Shown here: piece by piece, positions 11,318 through 22,300 of the stretch
How positions within the stretch are numbered: position 1 is the stretch's first letter
Layout: each line of letters opens with the position of its first letter
From: Cyanidiococcus yangmingshanensis
Taxonomy: Eukaryota > Rhodophyta > Bangiophyceae > Cyanidiales > Cyanidiaceae
Direction: 5' to 3'
Assembly (NCBI GenBank): GCA_013995675.1
Contig: VWRR01000020.1
Span: forward strand, 186,001 to 250,000
Length of the DNA: 64,000 nt
The notes under the pieces: generated by a model
What the model saw: only the letters and a program-made list of their open reading frames with translations
The model's database searches: none
Told to the model about the DNA's origin: nothing
Translations under genes and position numbers: made by a program

Positions 11318-13276
11318 GGACACAAGAACTGTTTCCAAAACCCCTCAAAGAGTTCAGAAGGCTAGCGTACTGGGTCACAAGCCTGAGGGCGCCTTTCTGC
11401 GGCGCCGCAAACGCGGCTGACCCGATTCCACTCGCCGTTTCAAATTCCCCTGGATGGTGCTGCCTGGCGCCCCTTGCAAAGGTCACCCCCACATTCATCA
11501 CGAGAACTTGCGCATATTTGCTCTGTTGTTGCAGCATCACAAGTTCCAATATAGATACCTTCTGATGATGAAAGCTTTGATGGTTCGATTGATGATTGAC
11601 CTTTCTGGCTTGATGACGATGGCCTTTGGGAGGCGCCTCGAAGTTAACGACTGGGATCGGAGAGTCACTCGAAGTGCTCCCGATCCCGCATCGCCACACT
11701 GATTGTAGTGCGGCAGAGGCCAAAGCAAGCTACGTAAGCAACTTCAGTCCGCTTCGCAGTATAATGTCCTTTTGTGGACTCGGATGGCGCAGACCATCCT
11801 GCTGAAGAACTGATGCATAGAAGAGCAAGCAGGGAATCGCGAGCAGTGAACAGGAAAACTTGTTCAGACGCAGGAGTGATCAAATCATGGTTCCTGCGGG
11901 AGGGCCACCGCTGGGAACAGCAGTCTGCCTCTTTGGTTTGTACTAAGCTTGTAGGGTCGCGATTACACATGAGGACATGCGTGGCGACATGCTGGGAAAT
12001 TTTGAGGTTATCCGCTTTCGAAAGTCCCAGGAGCCGAGTCAGTCTGGAGGCAGACAGGTTATTTTCTGCAGAGTTTCCGCTGGGGGGTTTCTCTTAGATT
12101 CTGAACATATCTCCGGGAGCAGTGCACTCTTAGATGTGATATTCCAAACATATTCATCACTTTCTGTATTCTGGAGGCTCCTGGACAGTTTTTGGAAGAG
12201 CGACCTCGAGCTTTTGCATCACCAAACAAATGGATATTTCATTCTACAAGTACGTCTCTGTGATTAGAGGTATTATTCAAAAGCCTCCTAAAATTCAAAG
12301 CCTCGTACACGTTTGTCATCGCCAAGAATCTCATCCAGACTTAAGCCAGGCACGTGTTAGGGTAGAGCGCTTGCTTTCTTGCTCGAGCTAGTTGAACTTG
12401 TGTTGTCCCCGAACATGCTATTCCTCCGAATTCTGCCTCATCGTCAGCTAAAAAGTTCGAGTAGAATCAGATACCTTTTCCTTCAGCGCAATTTAGCACC
12501 TCTGTGAAAGTCTCGTTCCAGCGAAAGACATGAATGCGCCTTGAGCCCAGCGAACAGACAGGCGCAGATACATAGCTCGCAAATATCTCAAGAGACGAAT
12601 ATCGATTCTCGGATGTGTCGCCGAAACGCTCCACATTTTATTCCAGTATCCACATTCAGCTAGTAGCGGAGCGCCTGTGCAAAGCGTCCCTCTAATTCTG
12701 CGGATATTTAGATAAGTGTCGAACTATCTGCCCCGCAAAGCTCCAGTGATTCTAGTCTACGCTTCCTGTCGTGCATCCGCACATCACCGCTGCGTAGCGA
12801 AGATAAAACGCTGTTTGAGACGATCTGTATATGTTTGCATCGCTTTCGAATCATATCCTCATACCTGATTGACGGAGACGATGCGGATTCTGTTACTGAC
12901 GCAATTACAGCTGCGAAAATCTACAGCGTTGCTCTACGAACCCCCGCTCTAAAGCTATCTATAAAAAGAAAAAGGAGTGACCATAGAAATCATCTTTCGT
13001 ACCAGTGGATTAAAAGGCTATGATCTGAATTTCAGAACATGTGCTTTCCGCTTGAATGAGCCTTTACACTTTATGGAATACGTCGGCTGGAACAGTGCGC
13101 ATCGTTCTAATCTTTTTGACTGGATGCTATTCGGTTCGCAAACCGCGTCAATGGCCGCGATGTCCCAGGGGCTACATCCGACCTCCGAACAACTCTATCG
13201 CTGTTCAAGCTTTCATCCCTGTTCGTCGACTCGTGCGAGCTCTCCCATCAAACTTGAGAGAGGGAACGAGAGCGCC
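11318..13276. other. intergenic between divergent genes, no gene recognised
   Basis: This 1.96 kb region separates CAP-G2 (minus) from NDUFA8 (plus), so it should contain two promoters. Open frames such as 11977-12267 plus and 11310-11723 minus lack conserved features. The NDUFA8 frame is open upstream to 12977, but without protein-like content before the ATG at 13277. No tRNA-like T-arm, repeat or mobile element was recognised. Confidence 0.35.
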
Positions 13277-13648
13277 ATGACCGATTCTAGACAGAATCAT
13301 GGGTTAGGCGGACCAAAGACAGCCACAAGCTCAGCGGTGCTGTACGCAGCAGCGAAAGAAATTGGTACCCAGTGCCGGGAACAGAATCGAAGCTTTCTCC
13401 AGTGTAAAGCAACGGAGCCGGACCCTGCAAACTGCCTAGACAAGGGGCGCTCCGTTCAAAGATGTGTCCTGGAGCTTTTGATGAGTTTGAACGCAACGTG
13501 CCCAAGCCAGTTCGAGGCTTACGCTCGGTGCCTCGGTGAGCAGAGTGCAGCCTCGTACGCATTCGAGCGCTGCCGCCGACTGGAGACAGCACTGGTCGAG
13601 TGTCGTCAGGCCCAGAGTAGTCAGCGGTCTCGTCCAGACTCTGAGTGA
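13277..13648 (+). CDS. mitochondrial complex I subunit NDUFA8 (twin CX9C)
   Basis: This encodes a 123-residue accessory subunit of NADH:ubiquinone oxidoreductase in the mitochondrial intermembrane space. Four perfect CX9C motifs are visible: CREQNRSFLQC, CLDKGRSVQRC, CPSQFEAYARC and CRRLETALVEC. This double twin-CX9C layout is the NDUFA8/PGIV arrangement, and the preceding SSAVLYAAAKEIGTQC matches the family's N-terminal word pattern. Such proteins are imported through the MIA40 disulfide relay and carry no cleavable presequence, consistent with the short N-terminus. The ATG at 13277 gives the expected family length; the open frame continues upstream but with no conserved content. Confidence 0.9.
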   Translation: MTDSRQNHGLGGPKTATSSAVLYAAAKEIGTQCREQNRSFLQCKATEPDPANCLDKGRSVQRCVLELLMSLNATCPSQFEAYARCLGEQSAASYAFERCRRLETALVECRQAQSSQRSRPDSE

Positions 13649-14504
13649 TCTCTCTGAAACGGAACGACAAAGCTTTTGGCGTGCAGCTACGTGTAGAGCT
13701 TCTATGGGTTGGTGCGTGTTTTCAAATGCGCCTCTTCGGTGATCCGCAAGAAGAAGAGAGAGAGTTTCTCTTCCCAGAAGCGTGCGCGTTTAGAGCATAG
13801 GACTGCTCTCGAACCATGAAAGCGAAGCTTCGGATGGACACTTCAACAGAATTTTATGCCTGGTCGAAACCCATGCCGTTGCAGACAAGACGAACGACTC
13901 ATATAGACACCTCATGCGGCGTCGTTCGCATCCTCTGCGAAACGAATGCTGTTCATCAAATAAATCGTGCTTACACGGAAGTTTCTGAGGTTTTTGGGAT
14001 TTTTGCGAGAAAAAGCACGAGAATGAGCGAGCGAGCGCAATGCCCCTGTCGCTACCTTAAGGCGAGCTTGTTCCAGAAATCGCTCGTGATGCGGTGGAGA
14101 AGGGAAACACAGAAAGCAAGCAACACTTTTACAGCAGCCCTCGCGCTCATGCTCCGGTACATATATCCACGCACGACAGTCGATCTGCAAGAATCAAGAA
14201 AACAACCTTGTCAATTGACTGAAGCGTGCACGCGGAATGCCTCCGCGCAGTCCGTATTCGACCCCAGATATGTTTACAAGATGGTTCTTCTTGTGCACTC
14301 TCTGCCATATATCTGCTCTCTTCAATTGTCCATGCTCTGCGAGTGTCGTGGCGCACTTTCAAAGCTGCTCGATTTGGAAGCTGAGACTGCTTCGATGAGA
14401 ATCTGTCAATGACGGGGCGCTATGTTTCGGAAATCCCTTTGAGTGCACTGCGGGACCGCAAAGAGGTTTGGCATGCAAGCAGCATTTCCAGAAAGTAGCG
14501 ATGA
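13649..14504. other. intergenic between convergent genes
   Basis: About 850 bases lie between the NDUFA8 stop and the MED15-like stop. A plus-strand ATG frame at 13816-14412 (198 codons) is open but has no domain-like pattern, and I treat it as chance. No repeats or RNA genes were seen. Confidence 0.35.
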
Positions 14505-17435
14505 TCAATTTGTCCCATTTGCAGCCTCCCATTGTTGGCAAACAGCGTCAACCAGTGACTTTGGCGCTTGGCGTTGCCAGTGCTCTTCGTCCCTCATTTC
14601 AGGGGTCTCTGAGGCTAGCATGGTCCTCTGCATGTACGAATCAGGGCTGTGAGCATCATTTGAGAGAGAGGGCGCCGCAGCACGAAACTCCTCTTCAGCA
14701 GAGGGACTAGCACCCACCGTTGGCTGCGAGCCGCTTTCAGACATGGCTCGATCTCTGATCGGTGCGAATGCGTAAATACTCTGGATCCAGTGGCGGGCCA
14801 TATCGTAAACCGATATATTCGCATACAAGAGCAAGACCCGAAGACGCAGTACTCTGCAGTCGAACGTCCGATCAATTTTGCGGGCTTCTTCCGGCGCACA
14901 AAAGTCTCTGATGATCGTAAGGAATCTGCTGCAGCTCCGGAACGCCCATTCGTCGCCATCCGTGGGTGACAACAACGAACGGAACGTAATCGCAATCCCG
15001 CGACATTGCCGTTCCAAGTAACGCGGTGATGGGTATGCCATCAGAAGAATCGGAAAATGCAAAAAGACTACGTTCGATCCCAGCGCAGGCGACGTAGTCG
15101 GGGCGACACTTACATTAAGACGAATGACTGGCCCCCCAAGCTCCCAATCCAAAGTGCGCTCCAGTTTCATGGATTCGTCTGTCGGCAGAAAATCTGCCGT
15201 GGCAGATTCGAGCTCCTTGCCAACAATTTCAATGAAGTGAGCTCGCGGGGAATTAGAATCAGATTGTTCTGTTGAGACAGAGGATGGATGATCGCCCTCG
15301 TCAACAGTGATCTTCTCATTCGTCTTTTGCGAAGAGTTCCTTGCGCTTTGAGTTCCGGCCTCGTTATCCGCGTTGACAACTTTTGTCGGAGACACATTTG
15401 TGGGTAAGGTGACACATGTACCATTCTCGTCCACCACAGTCACAAGGCTAGGGACCATCACGGGAATTTGAGTGGGCGAATGGCTCGCTGCAACGGTCTC
15501 GGTACCGAAATTGGGTACCATCGACTGATAGTCTCCGCGCGAGGCCCTAGAACTGGGTGCCGCAAACGCAGATCCATCCAGTTTCGGAATCGCGACTTCA
15601 TTTGAGGGAGCTGTTCCCGATGGATATGGCGGTCTCGACACTACATTCGTATCCATTGAAGCAGCTGTGGGTTGATCCCGTCCGGCTACTTCTGCATGGC
15701 TTGTCAACCGAAAGTCCGTTGGGGTGCGTGTTCGCGAAGTATGCCATCTATTCGAGTCAACCATATCCGCCGCCGTCGCCGCCGCCGGCGGTGAGCTGCT
15801 CAAGCCAGATGTTTGGGCCAATAAATTTCTTTCCATTGACGTCGGCATCGACGTGGACACTGGTATATCCGGCGGAATGCGCATTCCAGGAGATAATCCC
15901 ATCGTGTTCAAGTTTTGCATATCGGCGTTTTCGCGCACGTGGGCATTTATCTGCCCCATGTTCGGTGATGAGGTTCCGGCTTCTCCGCGCTTCAAGGCGT
16001 TGGTTGCATTCCGACCCCGCCCTGCAACATCATGAAGAAGCGCCAACCACCGGCGCACGTAATTGCGGGCTTTCTGAATATCAGTAAGGGTTGGACAGCG
16101 CACGCCACCCAAATTGCTCGGATTCATTTGAATCAAATTCAGGATACCTTGGATATTTTCCAAGTGTTTTTCTCGAAGGAATGGATCAGTCTGCCTCTGC
16201 AGTGCAGTCCGGATGACTCCGAATGCAGCCCGAAAAGCTTGCCCTTCTCGAGCTTGAAAATCCGCCAATTCTGCAAACACTCGGGTCGGTGACTCGTGCG
16301 GCCCGCATTCCATCGCATGCGTCGATACGGAACGCATGATCTTGGGGCTCGCAGGGAGACCGCTTTCCTGCATACTCAGTGAAGCCGAGCGTCTCAGACT
16401 GGGGCTTGCGACTTGGGCGGACATGCTCGCCGCGGCCATGGACAGCGATTTCGATATCGCGTAGCGTGCAGCGGCTTCCCGTGCAGCATTGAGGGCGGCC
16501 ACAAAACGCATGTAGACAACTTCTCGTTGAGCAGGACCAACAGCCATTGCAGCCGCAAACGCCGCGAAAACGATGGGATCGTTCGGAAATACTTGCGCCA
16601 GTCTCTCGATCACATGCGGCGGTAGCGCGCCGAAACCATGGACGCGGAGATCCTCCGGCATCTCATGATATGCGTCCAAAACCGTCCTGATGACCTCCTT
16701 CTGTTGCGCACTGAACAGCTGCTGCGACAGCGGCGTACTCGTTCGTTTGAACGGAGCCGCAGCTCCACTCATCCTCTCATTCGTCGGCACATTACCGAGC
16801 TGTTGCACCTCGGCTGGAGATGGGTGCGTGACATATGGAGCGCGGGTGCCATCCACAGCCGATGACACCGAGAATGAGTTTGGCGATCGTTCGTGCTCCC
16901 CCGCGAGCGTTGCCTGCACCATCTGCTTTCGATACTCCCTGTCGACTGGGATGCTTGTCATGCTGTATGCACGGGACGGGCGTGTTTCTGTTTGATTCAG
17001 CGCCAACGAGTTCGAGCAAGCACTCCTTGAGCGTTTGCGCTGCTCGTCAAGTTGGGCGTGCAGTGCATCATCCGCGCTGACGCGCCATCCATTCATTCGT
17101 TCCGGCTGCGGGGCCATGAGGAGCGGATTCGGTGCTTTCGGAGACTGCTGCTGTCTATGCGGTGGCATCCCTAATGGCTGTCGAGCCGTGTCGCTCCGGT
17201 GGCCAACAGCACGTTCCGCATTCTGTAGCCCAGCAGCGATCCGATGCAGATACTCTTCCTGAGAAGACGCTCGCATGAACTCACGTTCCTCGAAAGTTAC
17301 CGAGCGTGCCCATAGATCCTGCTCAGAGACGCCCTGAACAAGCGCAGCTAGCCGCGTAAAGATGTGTTTTTGGACGCTTGCGCGCTGCTGAGACGTCAGC
17401 GTTTCCCGCCAACTCCGTGAAGCCTCCGCAGCCAT
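14505..17435 (-). CDS. Mediator subunit MED15-like protein with KIX domain
   Basis: This 976-residue nuclear protein starts at the ATG at 17435. Its first 70 residues form a KIX-type three-helix domain: SWRETLTSQQRASVQKHIF, then RLAALVQGVSEQDLWARSV, then TFEEREFMRASSQEEYLHRI. In plant and fungal MED15 this domain binds activators and links them to the Mediator tail; the FEE--YxxASSQxEYL--I pattern is typical of MED15 rather than CBP/p300. The long middle is rich in serine, proline, methionine and alanine, as in MED15. The last 250 residues become ordered again, including FAPIRDRA and a WDLG/LNVSV-type segment that may be the Mediator-association region (inference). It is less glutamine-rich than animal or yeast MED15. 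The frame is unbroken over 2.9 kb. The KIX call is strong; the MED15 identity is likely. Confidence 0.75.
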   Translation of the reverse strand: MAAEASRSWRETLTSQQRASVQKHIFTRLAALVQGVSEQDLWARSVTFEEREFMRASSQEEYLHRIAAGLQNAERAVGHRSDTARQPLGMPPHRQQQSPKAPNPLLMAPQPERMNGWRVSADDALHAQLDEQRKRSRSACSNSLALNQTETRPSRAYSMTSIPVDREYRKQMVQATLAGEHERSPNSFSVSSAVDGTRAPYVTHPSPAEVQQLGNVPTNERMSGAAAPFKRTSTPLSQQLFSAQQKEVIRTVLDAYHEMPEDLRVHGFGALPPHVIERLAQVFPNDPIVFAAFAAAMAVGPAQREVVYMRFVAALNAAREAAARYAISKSLSMAAASMSAQVASPSLRRSASLSMQESGLPASPKIMRSVSTHAMECGPHESPTRVFAELADFQAREGQAFRAAFGVIRTALQRQTDPFLREKHLENIQGILNLIQMNPSNLGGVRCPTLTDIQKARNYVRRWLALLHDVAGRGRNATNALKRGEAGTSSPNMGQINAHVRENADMQNLNTMGLSPGMRIPPDIPVSTSMPTSMERNLLAQTSGLSSSPPAAATAADMVDSNRWHTSRTRTPTDFRLTSHAEVAGRDQPTAASMDTNVVSRPPYPSGTAPSNEVAIPKLDGSAFAAPSSRASRGDYQSMVPNFGTETVAASHSPTQIPVMVPSLVTVVDENGTCVTLPTNVSPTKVVNADNEAGTQSARNSSQKTNEKITVDEGDHPSSVSTEQSDSNSPRAHFIEIVGKELESATADFLPTDESMKLERTLDWELGGPVIRLNVSVAPTTSPALGSNVVFLHFPILLMAYPSPRYLERQCRGIAITFRSLLSPTDGDEWAFRSCSRFLTIIRDFCAPEEARKIDRTFDCRVLRLRVLLLYANISVYDMARHWIQSIYAFAPIRDRAMSESGSQPTVGASPSAEEEFRAAAPSLSNDAHSPDSYMQRTMLASETPEMRDEEHWQRQAPKSLVDAVCQQWEAANGTN

Positions 17436-19313
17436 CGCACTCGAATATCAAGCAGCTCAAGTCCAGAGCTCAGCTCACAAAGAAATCAAGCCTATCGCCA
17501 CCTCTTCTAAGTTTCGTTTCTTCTCCTCTAGAAAGGTTTACAGCCCACCTATTCAGAACCCAAAGCCCAACCTTTCCCAACAATCGAGACTAGATCCCTT
17601 GGCAGGCGTCGGCAAGAACCTTGGCGCAAGCCTTTGACAACCGAATTTGAGAAAGCACACCACAACGCCCGAGAGCACAGACCTCAGTCCGTTGTCCCCA
17701 GCGATCAAGTTCGAGCCAATCACGTTCGTTGCTCCCTCGAGTCGGCAGTGCAGCGGGTCGAACGTTTGGGCCACGCAACAATGTTGCTGCAGTCGTCCGT
17801 GCACCTGTGCGTTGACGCTGGACTCGCGCGGTGCTGCAGCGCCACGACGACGATCGTGACTCGAGTCGGCGCGCCAGCACCAGGCTGGAGAGATCGCACG
17901 ATCGGTCACGAGCCGATCAGTCCGAGACGGACGGGATTCTGTCTGCCGCATGCGTGCGTTCAACTCGATCCGCGTGCGGCCCTATCTGGGCGAGCACATC
18001 CCGCTACATCTGAACGAGGGCCTTGCTTTTTTTTCTCGTGGATCGTGTGCCTCGTTCACTGTCCATAGATCCTTAAGTATCGATATTGAGTGGATGCTCT
18101 CTTTCGAGATGTGATCATACATCGTTGGCTAGCGGTCAAAGAGTGTTTGCATCCGTTGATTGTTGCGTGAAGCAGTTGTCAAGTGCATGCTGTTTCGATC
18201 CGTTTGGACTTCTACTGTTCGGGCTTTCACGAGCTATATGGTGGGTTTTTCGACAAAGCTAGTCAAGCGTTGAGGATTCGATCTCGTCCGTGACCATGGT
18301 GACCCCAAAAATGTATTCGTGAAATTCGAGATTTTTGTGTGTTGCATCTGCTCTTCAAGAGGCGTCGTCATCAGCCATGGCCGAGGTGTGCTCGATTTGG
18401 GAATCGCATCGGTCCATGAGGACCCGATTCGAGCTTCAGAAGCATGCCTGCACGCATCGATCGCATGCATGGTCTCAATGGATTCGACAGTCGAGCCGAT
18501 CCTTGCATCCGATTTTCGTTTTACGGTGATTCTCACTTGTTCGGATCCGAGGTTGTCAAAGCAGCCTTGACTATGCCTAGCCATGGTGATGGCAAGCACC
18601 GCCAGAGACCGAATCTACGTCAGTTTGCAGTGAGCGCCAGAGATCACGGTTTCGAAAGACGGTCTTTTCGTATCGATTTGGAACCTGTCCGAGACCTGAA
18701 GAGGAACCATTGAATCAAGTCGTTTTCTCAGAAAATACGAGTCCATGCAAGGCCGGCCCGTCTAGGGCGCCCATCTCTCTTCCTCGGCCAACAATCTCAG
18801 GCAAGCATGACGACGTTCGACCCATCTGACTTGGGACGGATCTCCAGATATGACCCATACAGGTTCCTCCTCGGCCAGCAATCTCAGGCAAGCATGATGC
18901 CATTCGATCCATCTGACTGGAGACGGATATCTAGATATGACCGATAAAGTTTCATGGAAGCTGGCGCTCAATCAAGAGACCACCTGCAATCAGCGTCGCC
19001 AGAGAACGACGCCAAGGCCCGCGTTTGGTGTCGGGCCGCGAGGCGCAATGACCAGTGCCTGTCACACTTTGGCGATGTCACAGCGCACCTGATCGGATGG
19101 CCCACGCGGCAGCCACGGCGGGCACTTGAATTGCGAACAATCGCGCCCTTTTGATGCGTGCAGACGCTTTTCCGGATAACTGTGTGCGTGTTGTTTCTGT
19201 TTTTGGACCGCTGTGTTTGACTTAAAGAGAACGCAGACTAAACGGTCTCTCTGAGTGGTCTTTGTTGAGATCAGGGATCACTTGGCGATCCTCCAGAGGC
19301 TGGTCTTGGGTTT
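17436..19313. other. intergenic between divergent genes, with a tandem duplication
   Basis: This 1.88 kb region holds the presumed divergent promoters of the MED15-like gene and the BLM helicase. It contains an 87-bp imperfect tandem duplication (18781-18951), annotated separately. The open frames here are arginine- and serine-rich and not protein-like. Confidence 0.4.
18781..18951. repeat. two-copy imperfect 87-bp tandem repeat
   Basis: Copy 1 starts at 18781 and copy 2 at 18868. Both begin TCCTCGGCCA and share AATCTCAGGCAAGCATGA, CCATCTGACT and AGATATGACC in the same order, with scattered substitutions. The period is 87 bases. It lies in noncoding DNA about 360-530 bases upstream of the helicase gene. 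No transposon ends flank it. Confidence 0.8.
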
Positions 19314-22300
19314 ATGTCGGCTGTGCCTGCCTTTCGAGTGATTTTCAGCGGGGAGACAACGGTTCGTAGTATGGAGGCACTGCGAGCCTATCTCCGAGAA
19401 CGCAGGCGAGTCGCTTTGTACAGTGGCTTAGATCAAATGGGATCAAGCTCTGAATCTACTCAGAGAATAGAGGCACCAGCCTCGGACGTGGATGAAAAAC
19501 AGGGGAACGTTCTTCCGGAGCCGTCGCTCACCTCGGACAGACTGGGGTTGGAAACGTATCGACAGGGCGATTTCCAAGCTCCAGAGACCAAAGACCAACT
19601 TCTAACTAGCTCGTGTTCTTTTTATCCAAATAACAGCGAGAATAATGCCTTGCGAGCTGGACAGGTGAAATCTGCTGCCGTCTATGTGGGACAGCCTAGA
19701 CTGGAGGCGCCTTTCACAGCCCATCAGAGGTGCAGTCTGCCTGAGGGCGACCAGACTAGTGTCTCAGCTTCAAACGCAAACAGTCATGATCAGACATTTG
19801 GAAAATTTTCAAAGCATGGACGGGAGGATCGAGCCGACGACAAGGAGTTGTGGCTCATTTCGGAGCAACCGGCAGCTGAGATTGCACTGCAATCGTGCAC
19901 GGTAAAGTTCTCACAGTCGCAGGAGTCGAGTAATCCTGTAGATCGAACGGAGGCCAAGTCGGAGCCGTCATCGGAAGCAACTGTTACTGAAGCACCAACC
20001 ATTGATGTGGAATGGGTTTGTGACCGCCAAACGAATGCAACGGGCACACGGCTCAGTCGCAACTCATGTGACCAGCTGGCCGCAATAACGAGGGATGCAA
20101 ATCGCATCCTTGCGCAGGAACCACCAACGCGTTTAGCAGACACTCGGAGAACGATGGCGCTGCCCACTGATGAGAGTGACTCTGAGATGGAGATTTACGA
20201 ATCAATCCTTGGAGCAAATCGTCTTTACACATTTTCTATTCCAAAACGCGCTCGCATTCGTTGCGTAGGGACGCCTGACACAGATGAGATATGTTGCACA
20301 TTAGATGCAAACGACCCAAAAGGCTCAGAAAAAGAGAATGTTTGCCAACTGCTGGCTCCAGCTGCACTGAATTCAGATGCCAGCGAAGATTCGTACCATA
20401 ACAAAGATCGAGTTTCAAGCGGAGGGTCGGATGAAACTCACGCACTCCGAGCATCTACCGCTCGCCGAGAAGATGCACCATTGAAGTCAGATCTCCATAC
20501 TCCGCCGGCGCAACAACCCGAGATTGTCGTGACGCCCAACCCACATGCCAAGTTTTCGGAAGCATCATCCTGCATCTCGCCCGTGACCGCCCCCAAAAGA
20601 CATACAGGGAAGAGAAACACGATATCAACTGAAACAGAGCCCGATGTTGGCGTCTCAATCAGGCATTCAGAGCTCGCAGCGAGCCGGACTGACAAGAGCT
20701 CATCACTGCCCAGTGATCTTGACCCGGAGACGGCAAAGGAGATGTGCTTCGAGAAGCTCAACCGCGAGTTCCCGCAACCAAAGCAGGTTGCTCTGTTGAC
20801 TAACACCGAATCAATGCATCCAACAGCGAGTCGTAGCTGTGGCGAAACATGGGGCAGCACCCTGCCGCGCGAGCTCATGCTAAAAAAGAGGCTTGTCGCT
20901 GTCGAACGACTGGTTCGATTAGAGGATGAGTTTCTGGAAAGCGCTGACGCGGAGAACATGGAGCGCCTCCACCACCTCATTGAGCGAACGAAATCTATCA
21001 TACAGAATATTGATCGGAGCCTCGGGGCCCAACCCCAGGTGGTGCGTGCACCAACCCGTGCACCCCAAGGCAGTGCTCAGCCGCCGGGAACAAGCATGCC
21101 TGCGAATCCAGGAGAAGGGACAAATGGCACCTCTGAGGGCGCTCATGATGCAGACAAAAGGCAGCATCATATCTTCTCTCAGAGCGAGTATGAATTGCTG
21201 AAGAGTACAGCTGCGGGAATTGACACCGCTTTCGATGCAAACGGCAACTCGCACTCAGAGCAGTCCCTAGGGTATGTCGTTTCACCGAACGTTGCGTCTG
21301 AAAGCGTGACGCTAACTGCTGCAAATGTAAGCACTTCTGGGCCCTTGGACAATGATGATTTCGAGGCACTGATTGCAGCCGCTGCGGAAGAACCTGGATA
21401 TGAGTCGCCCGTCTGTTCAGCAGAAACATTTGTCGGCTGGGCCTGCGGGACCCGATTCGGGGGATCTCGCCCCTGTCAATGAACTGGAAAACACCGATGC
21501 AGTGGACCTGGACGAAGCATTCGAGCTGGCTTGTGCGCGGGCGTCCGCTGAATTCGCCGGTGACGGGTACCCCTGGTCGGAGCAATTACATCGCAATAAC
21601 CGCGTCCAGTTCGGAAATGAAGGGTTTCGAACGAACCAAAAGGAGGCAATTAATGCGGCCATGAGCGGAAGGGATGTGTTTGTGCTCATGCCAACCGGTG
21701 GCGGCAAGTCACTCGTCTATCAGCTAGCAGCAACGCTTACGGAAGCCTCTCGAGCTAGTGTCACGATCGTCGTTTCGCCTTTGAAATCGCTGATAATGGA
21801 CCAAGTCACCCGTTTGCAGTCGTTGCAAATACCGTGTGGTGCACTATGTGGAGCCACTTCAGAGAGTGAGTCGCGGGAGCTTATCAGAGATCTGAGGAGC
21901 CTGAATCCCAGGACGCGAATCCTCTATGTCACCCCAGAGAAAATAAGCCTGTCTGGATCGTTCCAGTCCATACTCGACTGGCTCGCTTCGCGTGGGCTCC
22001 TGGCCCGTTTCGTTATCGATGAAGCCCACTGCGTGAGTCAATGGGGTCACGACTTTCGCCCGGACTACAAGCGGTTAAGCCTGTGCAAGCAACGTTATCC
22101 TAACGTACCTCTCATGGCACTGACGGCGACGGCGACACGAGAAGTCCGGGAAGACGTGAAAGTTCAGTTAGGCATCCCTCAATGTGTAACCTTCAAGCAA
22201 AGTTTTAATCGCCCGAATATATCATATGAGGTTTACATGAAGGGTGCGCGTTCGAAGACGGTCCAGTGGATCGCCGATTTCATTCATCGAGAAATGCCTC

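Noticed and set aside
13816-14412. 198-codon plus-strand ATG frame
   Set aside because: It has no conserved pattern, hydrophobic core spacing or homologous wording, and lies between convergent genes. It is probably chance.
20438-21001. 187-codon minus-strand frame
   Set aside because: It is antisense to the BLM N-terminal region, serine-rich and without a domain.
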